From: Azospira sp. I13
GTDB taxonomy: Bacteria > Pseudomonadota > Gammaproteobacteria > Burkholderiales > Rhodocyclaceae
DNA length: 64,000 bases
Reading direction: 5' to 3'
Assembly: GCF_003112695.1 (NCBI RefSeq)
Contig: NZ_BFBP01000011.1
Span: forward strand, 464,840 to 528,839
In this document: piece by piece, positions 59,695 to 64,000 of the stretch
Layout of the letters: every line of letters starts with the position of its first letter
Position numbering within the stretch: the stretch's first letter is position 1
Notes under the pieces: model-generated
Databases searched by the model: none
What the model was told of the DNA's origin: nothing
What the model saw: the letters and a program-made list of their open reading frames with translations, nothing else
Made by a program: the position numbers and the translations under genes

Positions 59695-60348
59695 ATGCTG
59701 GTTTCAGCCATGCCATATGCCAGTGATTCGGACAGTAACTGGCAAAGCCGGAGCTACTGGATCGGAGCCGCCGTGCTGCTGCACGGCGCCGCCCTGGCGT
59801 GGGTTTCCGGCACGGCACAGCCAACGCCTATCGAGCCGCCCCAGGTGCTGAGCGTCGCCCTTCTGGCGCCAGCACCCGAACCCGCGGCCAAGCCGCTGCC
59901 GCCCCCGCCGAAGCCCCAACCCGTGGTCAAGCAGCAAACCCCGGCGCCTCGCCCCACCAAGAGCGAGCCGGCCCCGGCCCCCACGCCCGCCTCCATCACC
60001 ACGGCGGCACCGCCACCGCCCGCCCCGGCGGCCGCAGCACCGGCCTCCGCCGCGCCGGCACCGGTGGTGGAAGCCCGTTTTGATGCCGATTACCTGCAGA
60101 ACCCCCGCCCCATCTACCCGCCGGCCGCCCGCCGCATGGGCGAACAGGGCAAGGTGTGGCTACGGGCCCACGTATTGCCCAACGGCAATACGGACAACGT
60201 GGAACTCAAGCAGACCTCAGGCAGCCCGCGCCTCGATAGCGCTGCGCTGGAAGCCGTGAAGCGCTGGCGCTTCGTGCCGGCCCGCCAGGGTGGCGAGGCG
60301 GTCTCCTCCTGGGTTGTCATTCCCATTTCATTCAGTTTGGAAAGCTAA
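59695..60348 (+). CDS. tonB: Energy transducer TonB
   Basis: 217 aa. N-terminal transmembrane anchor (residues 19-37), a Pro/Ala/Lys-rich periplasmic spacer (PEPAAKPLPPPPKPQPVV), and a C-terminal domain with YPPAARRMGEQGKVWLRAHV and RWRFVPAR. Passes proton-motive force to outer-membrane iron/haem receptors. ATG 59695, or 59710 as an alternative. First of tonB-exbB-exbD-hemP. Confidence 0.93.
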   Translation: MLVSAMPYASDSDSNWQSRSYWIGAAVLLHGAALAWVSGTAQPTPIEPPQVLSVALLAPAPEPAAKPLPPPPKPQPVVKQQTPAPRPTKSEPAPAPTPASITTAAPPPPAPAAAAPASAAPAPVVEARFDADYLQNPRPIYPPAARRMGEQGKVWLRAHVLPNGNTDNVELKQTSGSPRLDSAALEAVKRWRFVPARQGGEAVSSWVVIPISFSLES

Positions 60349-60353
60349 ACCCC

Positions 60354-61097
60354 ATGCAAGCCAATTTCGATTTCGCCACTTTCTGGGCCCAGGGGGACTT
60401 CGTTTCCCACGCCATCGCCATCCTGCTGCTGGGCCTGTCCGTGGCCAGCTGGGCGGTGATACTCGGCAAGGGCTGGAAAATCTGGAACCTGCGCCGCACG
60501 GCGCCGGTGGCCATGGATAGCTTCTGGCACGCCGCCAACCTGCAGGAAGGCCTGGAGCGCCTGGAACCGGCCGCACCCTTTGCCGAACTGGCCCGCCGCG
60601 GCAGCCAGGCCGTCAGCCACTTCCAGAGCCATGCCGGTAGCGCGCCCCACCTGGATTCCCACCTTTCCGCCAGCGAACTGGTGACCCGTGCCCTGCGCCA
60701 GGGCATCGCCCGCACCTCCAGCCACCTGGAAGGCGGCCAGACCCTGCTCGCTTCCATCGGCTCCACCGCTCCCTTCATCGGCCTCTTCGGCACCGTCTGG
60801 GGCATCTACCACGCCCTGGCCACCATCGGCATGACCGGCCAATCCAGCCTCGACAAGGTGGCTGGCCCCGTCGGCGAAGCCCTGATCATGACCGCTGCCG
60901 GCCTCTTCGTCGCCATTCCCGCCGTGCTGGCCTACAACACCTTCAACCGCAGCCTGCGCGTCATCGGCGGCGATCTGGATGCCTTTGCCCACGACCTCCA
61001 CACCTTCCTGACCACCGGCCACCCTATGGCCGAATCCCCCGTCGTCCCCCAAGGTCGCAGCACTGCAGCGACCCGCAAGCTGGCAGAGGTGGCGTAA
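60354..61097 (+). CDS. exbB: Biopolymer transport protein ExbB
   Basis: 247 aa, three transmembrane segments (AIAILLLGLSVASWAVIL; ASIGSTAPFIGLFGTVWGIY; GEALIMTAAGLFVAIPAVLAY). Proton-channel scaffold with ExbD for TonB. 5 bp after tonB. Confidence 0.93.
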   Translation: MQANFDFATFWAQGDFVSHAIAILLLGLSVASWAVILGKGWKIWNLRRTAPVAMDSFWHAANLQEGLERLEPAAPFAELARRGSQAVSHFQSHAGSAPHLDSHLSASELVTRALRQGIARTSSHLEGGQTLLASIGSTAPFIGLFGTVWGIYHALATIGMTGQSSLDKVAGPVGEALIMTAAGLFVAIPAVLAYNTFNRSLRVIGGDLDAFAHDLHTFLTTGHPMAESPVVPQGRSTAATRKLAEVA

Positions 61098-61517
61098 ATG
61101 GCATTCGGCGGCTTCGAATCGGGCCCCTCCCAGCCCATGGCCGACATCAACACCACGCCCTTGGTGGATGTGATGCTGGTCCTGCTGATTATCTTCATCG
61201 TCTGCGCCCCCCTGATGACCCAGGCCGTCAAGGTGGATTTGCCCCAGGCCAGCGCCGCCCCGGCAGACCCCAAGCCCGATACAGTGAACCTGGCCCTGGA
61301 TGCAGCCGGCAAGCTGTACTGGAACCAGAGCGAAATCCAGCAGGAGGAACTGGTCCGCCGTCTGGCCGCCAGCGCCGCCCAGCAGCCCCAGCCGGAAGTG
61401 CACCTTTCCGCCGACAAGGAAACCCGCTACCAGCGCGTCGCCGAGCTGATGGCGGCGGCCAAGGAAGCCGGCATCGTCAAACTCGGTTTTGTCACCCTCC
61501 CAGGAGCGCGTCCATGA
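61098..61517 (+). CDS. exbD: Biopolymer transport protein ExbD
   Basis: 139 aa, one N-terminal transmembrane segment with the conserved Asp in NTTPLVDVMLVLLIIFI; periplasmic domain follows. Its ATG directly follows the exbB stop; its TGA overlaps the hemP ATG (ATGA). Confidence 0.93.
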   Translation: MAFGGFESGPSQPMADINTTPLVDVMLVLLIIFIVCAPLMTQAVKVDLPQASAAPADPKPDTVNLALDAAGKLYWNQSEIQQEELVRRLAASAAQQPQPEVHLSADKETRYQRVAELMAAAKEAGIVKLGFVTLPGARP

Positions 61518-61702
61518 ACCACGGCAACGAGATCAAACCCACCCTGGCAGTGGTCACGGTGGACTCCCCTCCGCCGGGACAGGCCCCGGTGCTGGCCAGC
61601 CGTCAGCTCTTCCGCGGCAACAACACGGTGTGCATCGAGCACGCCGGCCAGTGCTACCTGCTGCGCCTGACCCGCGAGAACAAGCTGATCCTCACCAAGT
61701 AA
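61514..61702 (+). CDS. hemP: Hemin uptake protein HemP
   Basis: 62 aa. SRQLFRGNNTVCIEHAGQCY and LLRLTRENKLILTK are the HemP (PF10636) signature. Small regulator/accessory in haem utilisation. Translationally coupled to exbD. Right after it the sequence has tandem AAGTAACCCCA copies (61698-61720). Confidence 0.92.
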   Translation: MNHGNEIKPTLAVVTVDSPPPGQAPVLASRQLFRGNNTVCIEHAGQCYLLRLTRENKLILTK

Positions 61703-61882
61703 CCCCAAAGTAACCCCAAAGGAATCCGTCACTCTCGACGCATCACCCTCTTGCGGCCAGCCAACCCTCGGGCCAGCCAGCTCCCTTTTTTCCGCAGGAA
61801 CGAGCGTCCTTTTCTTTCACCCAGCCAGCCCCACCGGCGCCCTGCGGCCCGGCCAGCCAGCGATTGTTTTCGGAGTATTTCC

Positions 61883-62155
61883 ATGGCCATGGACATCCCT
61901 GAAATGCCAATGGACCTGCAGCTGGCTGCCGTCATCCACCTTCTTTCCTCCTCGGCGCTGCGCGGCGCCACCCCGGCCAAGACCGACGCCCTGCGCAGCC
62001 ATCTGCGCGGCATCGCGGCCGCCGACGGCCTCAACCCCCACTTGCGGGAGGTCCTCCTGGAGGCCCTCGACAGCTGGGAAGCCGTCGACTGCCATCCGGC
62101 CTCCATCGCCGTCAGCCACCCGCCCCTGGCCACCGCCGGCCTTGCCCTGCACTAA
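61883..62155 (+). CDS. Small protein of the iron operon, unknown function
   Basis: 90 aa from ATG 61883. Residues 10-70 are helical (LQLAAVIHLLSSSALRGATP; LREVLLEALDSWEAVD). Not recognised. It lies between hemP and the S4 paralogue in the same direction, so it probably belongs to the same iron-regulated unit. Confidence 0.6.
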   Translation: MAMDIPEMPMDLQLAAVIHLLSSSALRGATPAKTDALRSHLRGIAAADGLNPHLREVLLEALDSWEAVDCHPASIAVSHPPLATAGLALH

Positions 62156-62185
62156 AGCCCCGCGCCCCACCTGGAGAAAGAACCT

Positions 62186-62803
62186 ATGTCCCGCCACACC
62201 GGCCCCCGCCTCAAGATCATGCGTGCCCTGGGCACCGACCTGCCCGGCCTCTCCCGCAAATCCATGGGTGAGCGCAACCAGCCCCCCGGCCAGCACGGCG
62301 CCCGCAAGGCCGCCGGCCGCAAATCCGAATTCGGCCTGCAGCTCATGGAAAAGCAGAAGCTGCGCTTCAACTACGGCGTTTCCGAAACCCAGCTGCGGCG
62401 CATCGTCGTCGATGCCCGCCGCAAGCAGGGTGCCACCGGCAGCAAGATTGTCGAATTCCTCGAACGTCGCCTGGACAACCTGGTCTTCCGCGCCGGCCTC
62501 GCCCCCACCATTCCTGCCGCCCGGCAACTGGTGAGCCACGGCCATATCGCCCTCAACGGCCGCCGCGCCACCATTCCCTCCATGCGCCTCAAGGCCGGCG
62601 ACGCCTTCGGCCCGACGGAAAAGAGCCGCAACCTGCTGGCCATCCGCGCCGCCCTGGCCGAGCCGGCCCTGGAGCGGCCGGAGTGGATCGCCTTCGACGA
62701 GGCCCACACGACCGCCCGGCTGACCCACCTGCCGGACGGCGAATCCGCCCCCTTCCCCCTGGATCTGCAGCGGGTCGTGGAGTACTACGCCACCCGACTG
62801 TAG
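62186..62803 (+). CDS. Ribosomal protein S4 paralogue without cysteines
   Basis: 205 aa. [29 protein letters not shown] and the S4 RNA-binding domain [29 protein letters not shown] are clear; length equals true S4. It differs from usual proteobacterial S4 (MARYLGPKCKLSR) and has no cysteine. Encoded with tonB-exbBD-hemP rather than in an r-protein operon, so it is probably a stress/metal-limitation paralogue of rpsD. GGAGAAAG precedes the ATG. Confidence 0.88.
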   Translation: MSRHTGPRLKIMRALGTDLPGLSRKSMGERNQPPGQHGARKAAGRKSEFGLQLMEKQKLRFNYGVSETQLRRIVVDARRKQGATGSKIVEFLERRLDNLVFRAGLAPTIPAARQLVSHGHIALNGRRATIPSMRLKAGDAFGPTEKSRNLLAIRAALAEPALERPEWIAFDEAHTTARLTHLPDGESAPFPLDLQRVVEYYATRL

Positions 62804-62845
62804 CCGTTCCGGCCCGGCGTCACCGGCGCCGGGCCAGCCTTCACC

Positions 62846-63565
62846 ATGCACCCACACCAGATTCTCGAATCCCTCCTCTCCCGCCGTTTCGCCGTCGAAT
62901 ACCAGCCCCTGGTTTGCCCGACCAGTGGCGACACCCTGGGCTGGGAAGCCCTGGCTCGCTTCACCGCCGCCGACGGCAGCGCCCTGGTACCGGACCAGGT
63001 CTTCCAGGCCCTGCACCACAATCCCCTGCTGCTGTACCACGCCGAGCTGGAGACCAAGCGCCTGCAACTGGCCCTGGCCCCGCCGGATGGACTGCTGTTC
63101 GTCAATCTTGACCCGGACAGTTTCGCCGCCGGCTACGCCCCCACCGGCCACAATGCCTTCACCGAGCTATTCCGGCCCTACGAAAAGCGCCTGGTGGTGG
63201 AAGTGATCGAGAACTTGGACATGGGCGACGTGGCCCTCTCCCACCGCCTGGTGGAAGAACTGAAGGCCGCCGGCATCCGCCTGGCCATGGACGATCTGGC
63301 CGCCTCCCGCGGCCTCATCTCTTTCGCCGCCCTCAACGATTCGGCCTACCTCAAGTTCGACCGCTCCTGGCTGGCCGACTCGCCAGAACGGGAACGGCGT
63401 ACCGCCATCCTCGCCTGGACCCTGCCGGCCGCCCGCAGCCTCGGCGTGCGCACCGTGCTCGAGGGCGTGGAAACACCCAATGACCTGAAGCTGGCCCGGC
63501 GCCTGGGCTTCGACCTGGTCCAGGGCTTTCTCTTCCGCGAACGCTTCTGCCGTGCCGCCCCCTGA
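62846..63565 (+). CDS. EAL-domain cyclic-di-GMP phosphodiesterase
   Basis: 239 aa, only an EAL domain. EAL motif WEALARF, metal ligands in LFVNLDPDSF and VVEVIENLD, LAMDDLAAS, lysine in LKFDRSWL, glutamate in LEGVETPNDL and QGFLF are present, so activity is likely. Lowers c-di-GMP; no GGDEF partner is adjacent. ATG 62846, 42 bp after the S4 paralogue. Confidence 0.88.
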   Translation: MHPHQILESLLSRRFAVEYQPLVCPTSGDTLGWEALARFTAADGSALVPDQVFQALHHNPLLLYHAELETKRLQLALAPPDGLLFVNLDPDSFAAGYAPTGHNAFTELFRPYEKRLVVEVIENLDMGDVALSHRLVEELKAAGIRLAMDDLAASRGLISFAALNDSAYLKFDRSWLADSPERERRTAILAWTLPAARSLGVRTVLEGVETPNDLKLARRLGFDLVQGFLFRERFCRAAP

Positions 63566-63588
63566 AATCCCCTGACGAGAATAACGCC

Positions 63589-64000
63589 ATGGCCTTCCAC
63601 GCCCCGCTCCTGGAGCGCATTCCCCAGGACATCGCTGCCGTCAGCGACTACCTGCCCTACGCCCGCCACCGTCTGGACGACAATGCCTGGGCCTATCTGC
63701 ACAGTGGCAGCGCCGACGAACTGACTTTTCGCCGGAACCGGGAGGATTTCGACCAGTTGCGCCTCAATGCCCGGGTCCTGGGCCAGGTGGCGGGGGGCCA
63801 TACCCGGCTGCAGCTGTTCGGCCATACCTGGGAACACCCGGTCTTTCTGGCCCCGGTAGCCCATCAGGGGCTCTTTCACCCCGAAGGTGAGCTGGCCACC
63901 ATACTGGGGGCCGGCGCCCTGCAGGCGGGCATGACGGTCTCCACCCTGGCCAGCCGTTCCCTGGAGGACATTGCAGCCCAGGCCGAAATCCCCCTCTGGT
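63589..64000 (+). CDS. FMN-dependent alpha-hydroxy-acid dehydrogenase, N-terminal fragment
   Basis: 137 residues up to the window edge. IPQDIAAVSDYLPYARHRLD and FRRNREDFDQLRLNARVL, then FLAPVAHQGLFHPEGELATI and ASRSLEDIA match the lactate oxidase/glycolate oxidase (LldD) family. The FMN and active-site His/Arg lie beyond the window. ATG 63589, 24 bp after the EAL gene. Confidence 0.85.
   Translation, partial: MAFHAPLLERIPQDIAAVSDYLPYARHRLDDNAWAYLHSGSADELTFRRNREDFDQLRLNARVLGQVAGGHTRLQLFGHTWEHPVFLAPVAHQGLFHPEGELATILGAGALQAGMTVSTLASRSLEDIAAQAEIPLW

Overview
The window is a GC-rich (about 65 percent), densely packed chromosomal segment of a betaproteobacterium. Gene content and protein style (DUF2788, DUF3579, a CobD/CbiB-like protein, argD-argF-argG, serS-rarA-lolA-ftsK order, many c-type/aerotaxis-like proteins) fit the Rhodocyclales, most likely Azospira/Dechlorosoma or a close relative. 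That placement is inference from remembered family patterns, not a search.

Layout. 1-5480: end of an outer-membrane barrel gene, a c-type cytochrome, an ankyrin protein, cysK, a serine hydrolase, a His-rich periplasmic protein and gdhA with a perfect NtrC-type site. 5520-11000: an acetyltransferase-like gene plus a hexapeptide-periodic beta-helix protein, rlmB, an HDOD protein, and an MFS transporter followed by an unlisted 44-aa membrane protein. 11020-22650: two neighbouring gene sets of the transglutaminase / circularly permuted ATP-grasp / alpha-E / Anbu-proteasome family, separated by proQ and a histone H1-like gene. In one set ATP-grasp and alpha-E are fused; in the other they are separate and end with the Anbu protease. 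22800-29800: aerotaxis-type receptor, thiolase, CobD-like protein, NUDIX hydrolase, retropepsin, class-I amidotransferase. 29296-33718: an arginine operon argD-argF-argG continuing into DUF2788, ppnP and yajQ. 33900-45770: ParA-like ATPase, DUF3579, rpsT, murJ, a YbhB-like protein, PatB-like lyase plus cupin, macrodomain protein, tRNA-Ser(CGA), mltF-like transglycosylase, serS, a broken GxxExxY gene in an inverted-repeat element, rarA.

45839-50461 is an accessory island between rarA and lolA. It is a chromosomal integron: a complete IntI with all catalytic residues, a LexA box over its promoter, an attI region, a first cassette with an AT-rich P-loop ATPase of unknown function and a well-formed attC, a DUF4279 cassette broken by an IS3-family remnant, a helix-hairpin-helix cassette with a decayed attC, then a PAP2 phosphatase and two small membrane genes.

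50521-64000: lolA, ftsK, a Crp/Fnr regulator, trxB, a Smr protein with a triplicated motif, glnB next to glutamine-dependent nadE, ppa, then an iron-type operon tonB-exbB-exbD-hemP that continues into a small unknown gene, a cysteine-free ribosomal protein S4 paralogue, an EAL protein, and a truncated FMN-dependent alpha-hydroxy-acid dehydrogenase at the window edge. A dispersed 23-bp repeat occurs in two intergenic sites and inside the large transglutaminase gene.
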